A stretch of 64,000 nt of DNA from an uncultured Alphaproteobacteria bacterium (GTDB lineage Bacteria; Pseudomonadota; Alphaproteobacteria; HIMB59; GCA-002718135). The stretch lies in contig CACMQS010000010.1 of assembly GCA_902615845.1 (NCBI GenBank), forward strand, positions 1-64,000, given 5' to 3'. Under the pieces are notes generated by a model. It saw only the letters and a program-made list of their open reading frames with translations, did no database searches and was not told the origin of the DNA. The position numbers were made by a program, and so were the translations under genes. Within the stretch, counting starts at the first letter, position 1. The number at the start of each line of letters is the position of its first letter. This document shows, piece after piece, positions 11,080 to 20,961 of the stretch.

Positions 11080-11955
11080 TTATAAATCCTTAAGTTGTTT
11101 TTTTTGAGCTTGAAGGGACAGAATTCCACTTAATACAATTAATACCGCTCCTATTAATGCAATAAAATTAAGATATTCATTAAAAAATATAATACCAATT
11201 AATAATGACCATAATATTTGTAAATAAAATAAGGCAAAAATTGATGAAAAATGATTTTTAGAATTTTGAAACGCATAGGTTACAAGATAAACACCTATTA
11301 AAACAATTAAACCTGCAAATAATGAAATAAAAAATAATTGATAATTAATAAGTGGATCAAATATAAATAAAACTACAGAAACCAAATTTATAGGTACTAA
11401 TCCATATACAAAAAAACCTAAAGTTGTTGTAATATTTGAATATTTATTCGCTAAAAAACTCTGCAAGGCTAGAGTAAATGCACCATAAATGGGAAATAAA
11501 TAATAAAAACTGAAATATTGAAAACCTGGTTGTATAATAAATATAACACCAATAAATCCTAAAAAAATAGCAGTAGTTGTAAAATAATTTATTTTTTCTC
11601 CTAAAAATAAAATTGCTAGAATTGATCCTAAAATAGGTGAGATCATATTAAGAGTTGTCCATTCTGGTAATGTAATATTTTGTAAACTTATAAAAAGCAT
11701 ATACGGTAAAGGTAAAAATAAAAAACCTCTTAATATTAAAATTGAATAATTTGATGACCCTAAATAAGTTTTAATATTTCTAGTAAAGTATAAATATATA
11801 AATATTAAAATTAACCAAGGACTTCCAAAAAATACATGATGATAAAACTTAAATTCAATTTCTGTTAAATGATTTATTATTGCATCATGTATTACAAATA
11901 AATTTCCACCCAAAATTAATGACAAAGAACAATACAAAATTTTTTTATTAAACAT
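11080..11955 (-). CDS. EamA/DMT-family transporter, tandem paralog of the previous gene
   Basis: Similar along its length to 10182..11060 (YLQILWSLLIGIIFFNEYLN / YLQVLWSLLVGIFIFNEYMN). Confidence 0.85.
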   Translation of the reverse strand: MFNKKILYCSLSLILGGNLFVIHDAIINHLTEIEFKFYHHVFFGSPWLILIFIYLYFTRNIKTYLGSSNYSILILRGFLFLPLPYMLFISLQNITLPEWTTLNMISPILGSILAILFLGEKINYFTTTAIFLGFIGVIFIIQPGFQYFSFYYLFPIYGAFTLALQSFLANKYSNITTTLGFFVYGLVPINLVSVVLFIFDPLINYQLFFISLFAGLIVLIGVYLVTYAFQNSKNHFSSIFALFYLQILWSLLIGIIFFNEYLNFIALIGAVLIVLSGILSLQAQKKQLKDL

Positions 11956-11976
11956 TAATTACTATTTAGGGATTGT

Positions 11977-12306
11977 GTGAATATAAAAAGTACTTATATT
12001 GATAGAGAGATGAATACAAATGAAATAAAAACTTATCGTCTAATAATAAAAGGAAAAGTGCAAGGTGTTGGATTTAGGCACTGGTTTAGTGATTTAGCAA
12101 TTTCTTTAGGATTAAATGGATATGTACAAAACAAAGAAAGTAAAGATGAAGTAGAAGCTATTATTCAGGGAGATATGCAAAGTATTCTATCTATTACAGA
12201 GAAAGCGAAAGATGGTCCCTCACTTGCATTAGTTGAAGGAGTTATTCCTAGTAGCATTATAAGTAATGTTAAGTATTCTGGTTTTATAGTTAAATACGAT
12301 ACTTAA
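11977..12306 (+). CDS. acyP: Acylphosphatase
   Basis: IKGKVQGVGFRHWF signature and GYVQNKESKDEVEAIIQG. Confidence 0.92.
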   Translation: MNIKSTYIDREMNTNEIKTYRLIIKGKVQGVGFRHWFSDLAISLGLNGYVQNKESKDEVEAIIQGDMQSILSITEKAKDGPSLALVEGVIPSSIISNVKYSGFIVKYDT

Positions 12307-13637
12307 TTAAATACTTGCTTTATAGTTTTATGAAGAGAATCAAAGATTTCATCAATTTGATTTTTTGTAATTATAAATTGAGGACACAAAACAATAGCAT
12401 GACCTAAAGGTCTGCAAATTAATCCATTATCAATTGATAAATCAGCAACTTTATCTCCCATGTTAAGATAACCTTCGAATGGCTCTTTTGTATCTTTATT
12501 TTTTACCATCTCTAATGCTGCCATAAGACCTATACCTCTAGTTTCTCCAATGTGTGCATAATCATTAAATTCATTTAATCTTTCAAAAAAATAAGGTTCC
12601 ATCAACTTTACATTGTCTAATAAACCCTCATTCATAATTACATCTATTGCTTTCAAAGCAATCGCACATCCAACAGGATGACCGCCAGCTGTAAAACCAT
12701 GTGGAAATTCTTCTGCTTCTTCTGCTACTTCAACTAATTTATCTGAAAATTCTTTATTAACTATAACTGCTCCCATAGGAAAGTACCCAGCGGTTAAACA
12801 TTTAGATGAGATAATTATATCTGGTTTGATATTGTATGTATCGCAGCCCCATAAATTTCCAGTTCTACCAAATCCACAAATTACTTCATCTGCGATAAAA
12901 GGAATATTATATTTTTTTAATATAGGCTGAACTAAATCAAAATACGATTTTGAAGGAGGTATACAACCTCCTGCACCTTGAACAGGTTCTGCAACAAAAC
13001 CTGCAATAGTTTCTGGATCTTCTTTGATGATTTTTTCTTCTAAATTTTTGGCCATCCTAAGAGAAAATTCTTCTTCCGTTTCATTCTCTAATCCATATTT
13101 CCAATAATGAGGACATTCAATATGAATAAATTCTTCAGATGGTAAACCAAACTCTTTATTATATGGTTTGGCTGTCATTGAAGAAGCTCCTAAAGTAACG
13201 CCATGATATCCATTAATTCTTGTTATAATTTTTCGTCTATTTGGCTTTCCAATTCTTGCATTTAACATCCATAACATTTTGACCATGGTGTCATTTGCTT
13301 CAGATCCTGAATTACAAAAGAATACACGACCTTGATCAAAAGGTGATACTTCAATAATTTTTTCAGATAGCTGCAACGTTTCTTCAGACAATCTTCCAAA
13401 TAAAGAATGATAACCAGCAAATTTTTCATACTGTTTTTTTGCAACTTCAATTAGTCCAGGATGGTCAAAACCAGCACACTGATTCCATAGACCAGAATTC
13501 CCATCTAGATATTTATTACCTTTAGTATCGTAAACATATATTCCTTTTCCATAAGAAATAACTAAAGGCCCTCTTTCATTTAATGACTTCAAGTCAGTAA
13601 ATCCATATAAATGGCTGGAAGTATTTCTTTGTAACAT
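12303..13637 (-). CDS. Class III omega-aminotransferase
   Basis: FCNSGSEANDTMVKM, NGYHGVTLGASSMT, FIADEVICGFGRTG, SSKCLTAGYFPMGAV. Confidence 0.88.
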   Translation of the reverse strand: MLQRNTSSHLYGFTDLKSLNERGPLVISYGKGIYVYDTKGNKYLDGNSGLWNQCAGFDHPGLIEVAKKQYEKFAGYHSLFGRLSEETLQLSEKIIEVSPFDQGRVFFCNSGSEANDTMVKMLWMLNARIGKPNRRKIITRINGYHGVTLGASSMTAKPYNKEFGLPSEEFIHIECPHYWKYGLENETEEEFSLRMAKNLEEKIIKEDPETIAGFVAEPVQGAGGCIPPSKSYFDLVQPILKKYNIPFIADEVICGFGRTGNLWGCDTYNIKPDIIISSKCLTAGYFPMGAVIVNKEFSDKLVEVAEEAEEFPHGFTAGGHPVGCAIALKAIDVIMNEGLLDNVKLMEPYFFERLNEFNDYAHIGETRGIGLMAALEMVKNKDTKEPFEGYLNMGDKVADLSIDNGLICRPLGHAIVLCPQFIITKNQIDEIFDSLHKTIKQVFN

Positions 13638-13661
13638 ATCAGTTAAATATTTTTTTTTATT

Positions 13662-14555
13662 ATGAAAAGCAAGATTTTATTTTCAGTTGGGACTATAGGT
13701 GTACTTTTTATGATGGCTGGCCAATTATCATTCTCTATAAATGATAGTTATGTCAAACTTGTTGTAAAAAATATAGGTGATGATAATTCATTATATTCTG
13801 TAATTTTTTTAAGAGGTTTAGTTACATCAAGTTTATTAGGTTTATATTTAGTTTTTTTTGAAAAAAAAAATTTAATTAAAATACTATCAATAAAAAGTTT
13901 TCATATAAGAGGTTTGTATGAAGTTTTAACAGCATTATTTTTTTTAGTTGGATTAATATTACTTCCAATATCTGAGGTTTATACACTTTTAATGACTAAT
14001 CCTTTCTTTGTAACAATATTTGCTTTTCTTTTTTTGGGAGAGAAAGTTGGAATAAGAAGATGGTGTGCAGTTATCATTGGGTTTTTAGGTGTGCTAGTAG
14101 TTGTAAATCCACAAAATTTTCAATTTAATTATCTTTTAGTGTTACCAATTTTAGCTGCTATTTTTTTAACTATTAGAGATATTGCTACAAAAAGTTTAGC
14201 AACTAAATCAAATAGTGTTGAAATTACATTTGTGACAGCATTATTAATTACTGGGTTTGCAGGTTTGGGTTCAATTATTTTTGGTTATCAAGTAAGCGGT
14301 GAAGATGTAAATTATATTCTTGCTTCTAGTATATTTGTTTTATTTGGATATTTGTTTTCAGTATTAACAGTTTTTTATGCACCACTCTCATTAACCGCCT
14401 CTGCAAGATACAGTGTAATTATATTTGGTATGATTTTTGGGTATTTGATACTAGGTGAAACTCCAACTTATAATATGATTATTGGTGCAATAATTATTAC
14501 ATTAAGTGGTTTATTTGTAATCAAAAGAGAAAAAGAAATAGGTAAAATTAAATAA
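13662..14555 (+). CDS. EamA/DMT-family transporter
   Basis: Hydrophobic duplicated EamA architecture, FLFLGEKVGIRRW, YLILGETPTYNMIIGAIII. Confidence 0.85.
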   Translation: MKSKILFSVGTIGVLFMMAGQLSFSINDSYVKLVVKNIGDDNSLYSVIFLRGLVTSSLLGLYLVFFEKKNLIKILSIKSFHIRGLYEVLTALFFLVGLILLPISEVYTLLMTNPFFVTIFAFLFLGEKVGIRRWCAVIIGFLGVLVVVNPQNFQFNYLLVLPILAAIFLTIRDIATKSLATKSNSVEITFVTALLITGFAGLGSIIFGYQVSGEDVNYILASSIFVLFGYLFSVLTVFYAPLSLTASARYSVIIFGMIFGYLILGETPTYNMIIGAIIITLSGLFVIKREKEIGKIK

Positions 14556-14559
14556 AAAT

Positions 14560-15003
14560 TTACTGATCCTTACAAAAATTATAAACTTCTTCAACATGAC
14601 CTTTAACTTTAACTTTATTCCAAGAATTTAGAATTTTTCCATTTTTATCGATTACAAATGTAGATCTATCTATCCCAAAATATTTCCTACCATACATAGA
14701 TTTTTCTATCCAAATACCAAGTTTATCACAATTTTTTCCTTCATCCGAACCAAGTGGGTATTTCAATTTATACTTATCTGAAAATTTTTTATTCCGATCA
14801 ACAGGATCTTTAGAAGCTCCTATTACATCAAAGCCAATTTTATTAAATTTTGTTAAATATTTCTGAAAATCTGCAACTTCTACTGAGCATCCACCAGTTA
14901 AAGCCTTAGGGTAAAAGAATAAAACTGTTTTATTCTTTAATTTAGATGAATCAAACTCATTATCGTTTGTTAATTGAAGTTTTATCTTAGGAATTTTTTT
15001 CAT
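14560..15003 (-). CDS. bcp: Thiol peroxidase of the Bcp/AhpC family
   Basis: FFYPKALTGGCSVEVADFQ peroxidatic motif (TxxC), DVIGASKDPVDRNKKFSDKY. Confidence 0.85.
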   Translation of the reverse strand: MKKIPKIKLQLTNDNEFDSSKLKNKTVLFFYPKALTGGCSVEVADFQKYLTKFNKIGFDVIGASKDPVDRNKKFSDKYKLKYPLGSDEGKNCDKLGIWIEKSMYGRKYFGIDRSTFVIDKNGKILNSWNKVKVKGHVEEVYNFCKDQ

Positions 15004-15005
15004 AA

Positions 15006-16163
15006 TTATACTACTAGTTTAAGACCGTACCCAGCTTTTTTAACTCTTGTTTTAAAATAATTTTTATTGAATTTATTCAATGTTGGCTTTGTATTTATTT
15101 GATTTTCGACTTTAATTCCAGCTTTCTTAATAGAATTAATTTTATTTTTATTATTTGTAATAAGATTAACTTTATTTATTTTTAATAATTTCAGTATTCT
15201 AGCTGCAATATTAAAATCTCTTTCATCATCCAAAAAACCAATATTATGATCGGCGTCTATTGTATCCATACCCCTTGCTTGAAGAGAATAAGCTCTCATT
15301 TTATTAGCTAATCCTATTCCCCTACCCTCTTGTTCTAAATATAATATAACTCCACCATTATTTCTAACCATGTAATTGATTGATTGATTTAATTGCTCAC
15401 CACAATCACATTTTAAAGAATGAAAAATATCACCTGTAAAACAAGCTGAATGTATTCTTAAATTAACAGATTTTTTATTTATTTTTTTTGGATTAACAAT
15501 TATCGCTACATGTTTATCAGATCCAATATATGATTTGAATATTTTAAAATTAGAATTTTCGTTTTTTGGTAATGGAACTTTTGCACTGGAAACTAATTTA
15601 ATACTTTCACAAATTAATTCATTTTGTTTCAATAAATCTTTGTAGTCAAATATTAAAATTCCATTCTTAAATCCAAATTCGTTTATATTTTTGTAATATT
15701 TTTTATTAATTTTTTTAAAAACTAACGACGGTATCATTTTAGCATTTTTGGAAAGATCAATACAAACATTATGAAAATTTTTAGATTTGAATTTTTTAAT
15801 ATTGGTAAATTTAATTACTTTATTATTGCTAAGAGGGTTGACAAATAAATTTATTATTTGATTTACATCTGTTTTGGGATTTATCTCAAAATAAATATTA
15901 CCTTTAATATTCTTATTAAAAATTGATTGAGCTTTTTGTTTAGTAATAAGTAGATATTTTTCATCAATTAAGTGCTTATTGAATTGATTGAAAATTTTAC
16001 TTTGGGAATGCTCTATATTAAAGAACATCCAATATTCCTTGTTATTCTGAATTATTAAGGGTCTTCCGGTCCTGAGTTCGTTAATTGCCCTATCTATTAT
16101 AGTGCCTGTATTAGATTTGAAACTCATGAAAACTTTATATAGATATAATTGAAATAAAAACAA
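15006..16163 (-). CDS. ribA: GTP cyclohydrolase II with long N-terminal extension (likely start at internal Met, about 16127)
   Basis: HSACFTGDIFHSLKCDCGEQL (zinc Cys triad), LEQEGRGIGLANKMRAYSLQ, ADHNIGFLDDERDF. Confidence 0.9.
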   Translation of the reverse strand: MFLFQLYLYKVFMSFKSNTGTIIDRAINELRTGRPLIIQNNKEYWMFFNIEHSQSKIFNQFNKHLIDEKYLLITKQKAQSIFNKNIKGNIYFEINPKTDVNQIINLFVNPLSNNKVIKFTNIKKFKSKNFHNVCIDLSKNAKMIPSLVFKKINKKYYKNINEFGFKNGILIFDYKDLLKQNELICESIKLVSSAKVPLPKNENSNFKIFKSYIGSDKHVAIIVNPKKINKKSVNLRIHSACFTGDIFHSLKCDCGEQLNQSINYMVRNNGGVILYLEQEGRGIGLANKMRAYSLQARGMDTIDADHNIGFLDDERDFNIAARILKLLKINKVNLITNNKNKINSIKKAGIKVENQINTKPTLNKFNKNYFKTRVKKAGYGLKLVV

Positions 16164-16997
16164 ATGATTACATCAAAAAATATAGGAATTTTACTAGATT
16201 TTATAAAAAATTCTAAAAAGAATAGTGATTTATATTTATTGGTTAAAAAAAATAGTATTTCTTTATCATCAAAAAGAAAAAGTAATTTTTACATAAAAAA
16301 TAATAATCTGGAATCTAAAATTAATATAAGTAAATTTTATCAATCAATCTTAAATATCCTTCTCCCGATATTAAAAAAAAACAAAAAATTAGTTATAGCT
16401 CAGATAGGACAAAGTATTGATGGTAGAATTGCATTAAATAATGGTAATTCACATTACATAAATAATCCCAAGAGTATTATTTACCTACATTGTTTACGAA
16501 GTATCAGTGATGCAATTATTGTAGGCTCAAATACCATAAAAAAAGATGATCCCCTATTAACAACAAGAAAAATAAAGGGCACAAATCCAAAAAGAATTAT
16601 TATTGATGGCAGTCTTTCACTAAATAACAAATATAAAATATTTAATGACGGTAATGAAAATATAATTTTTACAAAAAGTAATAAAAATATTAGATTAAAT
16701 AATTCAACAATAATTAGGTTAAAAGAAAAAAATTTTACTAAAAACTTAATTACGCAAATAAAAAAACTTAAATATAAAAATATTTTAGTAGAGGGAGGAT
16801 CAAAAACTATTTCAGAATTAATAAATAATAAATATATTGATATTCTTCAATTTATTATTGCCCCAATATTAATAGGTTCCGGAATTAATTCATTAAATTT
16901 AAAAAAAATTTCAAATCTCAATAAAGCTATCAGACCAAAACATAATTTTAATGAATTAGAAAATGAAATTATTGTTAATTTATTTCTTAATAGCTAA
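16164..16997 (+). CDS. RibD C-terminal-type pyrimidine reductase without a deaminase domain
   Basis: IGQSIDGRIA, SDAIIVGSNTIKKDDPLLTTR, ILVEGGSKTISEL; N-terminal 75 aa lacks cytidine-deaminase HAE/PCxxC motifs. Confidence 0.85.
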   Translation: MITSKNIGILLDFIKNSKKNSDLYLLVKKNSISLSSKRKSNFYIKNNNLESKINISKFYQSILNILLPILKKNKKLVIAQIGQSIDGRIALNNGNSHYINNPKSIIYLHCLRSISDAIIVGSNTIKKDDPLLTTRKIKGTNPKRIIIDGSLSLNNKYKIFNDGNENIIFTKSNKNIRLNNSTIIRLKEKNFTKNLITQIKKLKYKNILVEGGSKTISELINNKYIDILQFIIAPILIGSGINSLNLKKISNLNKAIRPKHNFNELENEIIVNLFLNS

Positions 16998-17768
16998 AAA
17001 ATCTGTATTATTTAAAATAAATCTAGAATTTTTTTCTTTAATACATTTTAAACGAAATTTTAACCAATCATCAAAGTTAAGTTTATTTTTTTGAATAATT
17101 TCTCTACAAAAATTTAAGAAATAAATTTGAAATTTATAATTTTTACTAACATCCCATGTAGAGTCTAAAACATATGTTTTGTGAGTCCTTTTAAATACTT
17201 TATTTATTAATTCAGTACAATCTGGTCCAACGGCCACTTCCCCTATTCCTTTGTCAGATTTTTGATCTTTATTAAAAATATTAAGAATTTTTTTATCATC
17301 CTTGTGTTTTGGAAAAAATTTAAAATTACCGTTATAATTTAAGGCAAAGTAGACAATTTCTGTATCAACATTTAATTTATGAAAATTTTTAAACCATGTT
17401 TTTGGAAGAATATCTAAAAAAGCAGATCCTGTAACTAAATTATAATCATTAAGATTTATTTTTTCTAGATTATTAATTACATCAACAATTTTAAAATTAG
17501 TTTTTTTTATTTTAGATGATAATTTTATATTTTTTTTAAAATAATTTGTTGATTGATGTGATATATCTACAAAAGACCAATATTGATTATTTAATAATCT
17601 CGATTTAAGAAATCTATAATTAGATCCAGCACCTGAACCTAAGTCAACTATTCTAATATTTTTTTTATTTTTAAAAAATTTATTAATTAAATATAGTATT
17701 CTTTTATTTCTTGAATTCCTATCAACAGTTTCTCTAAGATTTAACCATTTATTTTGAAATTCATGCAT
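16980..17768 (-). CDS. Class I SAM-dependent methyltransferase
   Basis: RIVDLGSGAGSNYRFL SAM-binding motif. Confidence 0.75.
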   Translation of the reverse strand: MHEFQNKWLNLRETVDRNSRNKRILYLINKFFKNKKNIRIVDLGSGAGSNYRFLKSRLLNNQYWSFVDISHQSTNYFKKNIKLSSKIKKTNFKIVDVINNLEKINLNDYNLVTGSAFLDILPKTWFKNFHKLNVDTEIVYFALNYNGNFKFFPKHKDDKKILNIFNKDQKSDKGIGEVAVGPDCTELINKVFKRTHKTYVLDSTWDVSKNYKFQIYFLNFCREIIQKNKLNFDDWLKFRLKCIKEKNSRFILNNTDFLAIKK

Positions 17769-17769
17769 A

Positions 17770-18834
17770 TTAAATTAAATTAACAAATTTCTTAGCTGAC
17801 TCTAGAGGAGTAAGAAGATATCTTTTATTTTTATGAATATCAATATTTAGTTTTTTAAAATTTTTTTTATTTAATATATTTTTAATAATTATATTTCTAA
17901 GATCATTTACTTCAAATTTTTTGAAATAAATAACACCCTTTTTTCCTATTGTATTTAAGATAGTATTAGTGAAAAAGGTTATAATTGGCTTTTTAATTAT
18001 TAATGCATTTGCTAAAGACATACCAAAACCTTCATATTTACTTACCGAAATGTAACAATCTGTTTTAGAATATAATTTAGCTAATTTTGTATCTGAAATA
18101 GTACCATGGAATATTATTTTTCTGTTCATTGAATTTTTAGAAATAAATTTTTTAAGTTTTTTGTAATAACTTATATCTCTTGTAGTATCACCAACAATTT
18201 CTAAAATAAAATTATCTAAAGGCTTTAAAACTTTTAATAAAAAAAGATAATTTTTTCTATTTATTATACTTCCACATGTTAAAAAATGAATTTTACTATT
18301 ATTTTTAAAATTATATTTTACAAGTCTTTCTATACCAGGTTCAACTACAGAAATTTTATTATTTAGTACCTTAAATTCATTTATTAATAAATTTTTTGTA
18401 TTTTTAGAAGTCACAATAAATTTATTTATTTTTTTGAAATTTTCTTTTTCTAATCGTAAGAATTTTTTTGACCTATGACTTTTAAATTCAAGATATAAAG
18501 GATGATGTATTAGTGCGATGACATTATAAGTAAGTAATTTTTTAAAAATTGAATACATTCCTTCTAAAACTAATCCATCTATGATAATTTTAGAGTCATG
18601 ATCAATTTTATCTAAAATTTTTAGAAAATATTTTATATCGTTATTTGTAGGAAAAGGATAATTTTCACTTAGAGCAATTGGTCTAATATTTATATCTCTT
18701 ATCTTTGCATATTCTAGGATATTTTTTTCATAAATATATCCTCCAGTTTTTGCATTAATGTTTCCTGGATAAACAAAATAAATATCAGATTTATTTTTAG
18801 ATAACCTCTTTTTCATATGATGCCCATGCAACAT
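17770..18834 (-). CDS. Glycosyltransferase, GT4-like (likely start about 18816)
   Basis: VEPGIERL, FLTCGSIINRKNYLFLLKVL, DCYISVSKYEGFGMSLANAL. Confidence 0.82.
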   Translation of the reverse strand: MLHGHHMKKRLSKNKSDIYFVYPGNINAKTGGYIYEKNILEYAKIRDINIRPIALSENYPFPTNNDIKYFLKILDKIDHDSKIIIDGLVLEGMYSIFKKLLTYNVIALIHHPLYLEFKSHRSKKFLRLEKENFKKINKFIVTSKNTKNLLINEFKVLNNKISVVEPGIERLVKYNFKNNSKIHFLTCGSIINRKNYLFLLKVLKPLDNFILEIVGDTTRDISYYKKLKKFISKNSMNRKIIFHGTISDTKLAKLYSKTDCYISVSKYEGFGMSLANALIIKKPIITFFTNTILNTIGKKGVIYFKKFEVNDLRNIIIKNILNKKNFKKLNIDIHKNKRYLLTPLESAKKFVNLI

Positions 18835-19195
18835 TTGATTCTTGCAAGGTTATTTTAATTTTTTTTAAAGATTTATAATCTTCAGAGAATTGATTTCTTA
18901 GTCTATTTAAGATCTTATTGCAGATATCCTCTGCTAAAAACTCTGTTGAGGTAATTTTACCCTTAAATTCATCAATTTCATCTAAATTTTGATAATTATA
19001 TATTTTAAGAATATCTTTTAAAGTCGTGGACACTATTCCTAAATCCATAATTATATTGTATTTATTTAGTTTATCAGTGAAAAATTCTGCATCTACTAAA
19101 TATGTAGCTCCATGCATATTTTGAGCTGGTCCAAATACTTCTCCAGGTAATGAATGAGCTATTAGAATATTTTCTCTTACTTTTATAGAATACAT
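18797..19195 (-). CDS. 6-pyruvoyltetrahydropterin synthase / 6-carboxytetrahydropterin synthase-like protein, divergent active site
   Basis: IAHSLPGEVFGPAQNMHGATYLVDAEF, NIIMDLGIVSTTLKDIL, TSTEFLAEDI, LQESNVAWASYE. Confidence 0.75.
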   Translation of the reverse strand: MYSIKVRENILIAHSLPGEVFGPAQNMHGATYLVDAEFFTDKLNKYNIIMDLGIVSTTLKDILKIYNYQNLDEIDEFKGKITSTEFLAEDICNKILNRLRNQFSEDYKSLKKIKITLQESNVAWASYEKEVI

Positions 19196-19197
19196 AA

Positions 19198-20157
19198 TTA
19201 ATATTTAATTAGATGCATTATTGTATCTTTATTTTGAAGGATTTTATAGTAATCTTTTTCTAAATCAAAAAAATTACTTTCACTAGTAATTAATTTTTCT
19301 AATTTTGAATTTTTTAAAGATTTAATTGCTAATTTTAATCTCCCCTCAAAATCATATTTATTTTTCATGTATTTTGGTATTTTAGATACCTGTGAACTAA
19401 TAATTTTTAATCTTTTAGAATGAAAATACCCGCCTAAGGCAACTTCTCCTTTATTTTTACCATACCAACTAGCTTCTACTATTTTTCCTTCGATAGATAA
19501 TTTTTCCAATAGAGAATTTAAAACTTTATAATTAGCTGTAGTATTTATTGCTACATCTATTTTCTCAATCTTTCTTATATCAATAAAATTTAATCCTAAA
19601 TAATTGGCAATTTTTCTTTTATTTTTATTATTATCATAAACATAAACATTTTTATATCCATTAATTTTAAAAAAAAATGCAGTTAATAATCCTACAGAGC
19701 CAAGCCCTACAATTAGAATTTTGTTATTACTTTTAGATTGAGCGTCCCAAAAGATATTAATAGCTGTTTCCATATTTGCAGTTAGAACATATTTTCTCAA
19801 ATTTCCTTTAGGTAAAAAAATTAAATTTTGAATAGAAATTTCATATAAATCCTGATGAGGATAAAGACTAAATATTTTTTTATTTATATATTCCCTTGGA
19901 CCATCGATAATATTCCCAACATTTATATAACCGTATTTTATAGGTAAATTAAAAGAACCCTCTTGAAAAGGGGCTTTCATTAATTCAAATTGATCCTTAC
20001 TTACGCTTTTAGATGAAATTAATTTTTCAGTTCCCTTGCTAATACCTGAGTAAATAGTTTTAACTAAAACTGTTTTGTTATTTTTATTGTAAACAAGTTT
20101 TTTTTGATAAATTTTAGCTTGTTTTTTTTTATCAATCCATAAAGAATAAGATTTCAT
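19198..20157 (-). CDS. MDR-superfamily dehydrogenase, apparently lacking zinc-binding cysteines
   Basis: TIYSGISKGTEKLI, PIKYGYINVGNI, ILIVGLGSVGLLTAFFFK Rossmann motif. Confidence 0.78.
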   Translation of the reverse strand: MKSYSLWIDKKKQAKIYQKKLVYNKNNKTVLVKTIYSGISKGTEKLISSKSVSKDQFELMKAPFQEGSFNLPIKYGYINVGNIIDGPREYINKKIFSLYPHQDLYEISIQNLIFLPKGNLRKYVLTANMETAINIFWDAQSKSNNKILIVGLGSVGLLTAFFFKINGYKNVYVYDNNKNKRKIANYLGLNFIDIRKIEKIDVAINTTANYKVLNSLLEKLSIEGKIVEASWYGKNKGEVALGGYFHSKRLKIISSQVSKIPKYMKNKYDFEGRLKLAIKSLKNSKLEKLITSESNFFDLEKDYYKILQNKDTIMHLIKY

Positions 20158-20170
20158 AATTTACTTATAA

Positions 20171-20938
20171 ATGTATAATAAAAAAATGCTAACAAACTTT
20201 TGGGAAGAATTAACAACAAATGAAATTAAAAAAATAAATAGAAAAACAGTTTTAATTTTCCCATTTTCATCAATAGAACAACACGGTCCGCATCTTCCAT
20301 TAAATACTGATAAAAAAATTCTTGAAGGAATATTATTAGAATTTAATAAAAAATATAATTCAAATAAATATTTAATTATGCCTGAAATATATTTTGGTTC
20401 AGCTGCTGAACATACAGATTTTGATGGAACAATAAGTATTGATTCATTGGAATTTATATCGCACTCTTTGTCAATATTAGAAAATGTATGTAAATTGAAA
20501 TTTAAAAATATATTACTTTTAAATAGTCATGGTGGACAAATTAGCCATATAGATATTATTGCTAAAGAATTGAAATCAGAATTTAAGATAAACATAGTAA
20601 AAGGCACATATTTTTTATTTGATCAATTTAAAGGAATTATATCAAGTAAAGAAAAAGACTTTGGTTATCACGGTGGAGAATTTGAAACATCTATTATGTT
20701 ATATTTATTTCCAAACCTAGTTAGGCAATCTAAAATTTCTAAACATAGATTATCCTCCGATTATTTATCATCTAAAACCATTTCTTATGAGAAAAATATT
20801 AAAAAAGCTTGGGTAACTAAAGAATTAAGTAAAAGTGGAATTATTGGAGATCCTAGAAAATCCAATGCACAGACAGGAAAAAAAATAATTGATAGAGTAA
20901 CTCAAAAATTAAATAAAATAATAAATGAGATGTTTTAG
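20171..20938 (+). CDS. Creatininase-family amidohydrolase
   Basis: PFSSIEQHGPHLPLNTD, GSAAEHTDFDGTISI, LLLNSHGGQ, DFGYHGGEFETSIML metal-ligand motifs. Confidence 0.88.
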   Translation: MYNKKMLTNFWEELTTNEIKKINRKTVLIFPFSSIEQHGPHLPLNTDKKILEGILLEFNKKYNSNKYLIMPEIYFGSAAEHTDFDGTISIDSLEFISHSLSILENVCKLKFKNILLLNSHGGQISHIDIIAKELKSEFKINIVKGTYFLFDQFKGIISSKEKDFGYHGGEFETSIMLYLFPNLVRQSKISKHRLSSDYLSSKTISYEKNIKKAWVTKELSKSGIIGDPRKSNAQTGKKIIDRVTQKLNKIINEMF

Positions 20939-20961
20939 ATTTTTATTTATAAAGAATTAAA

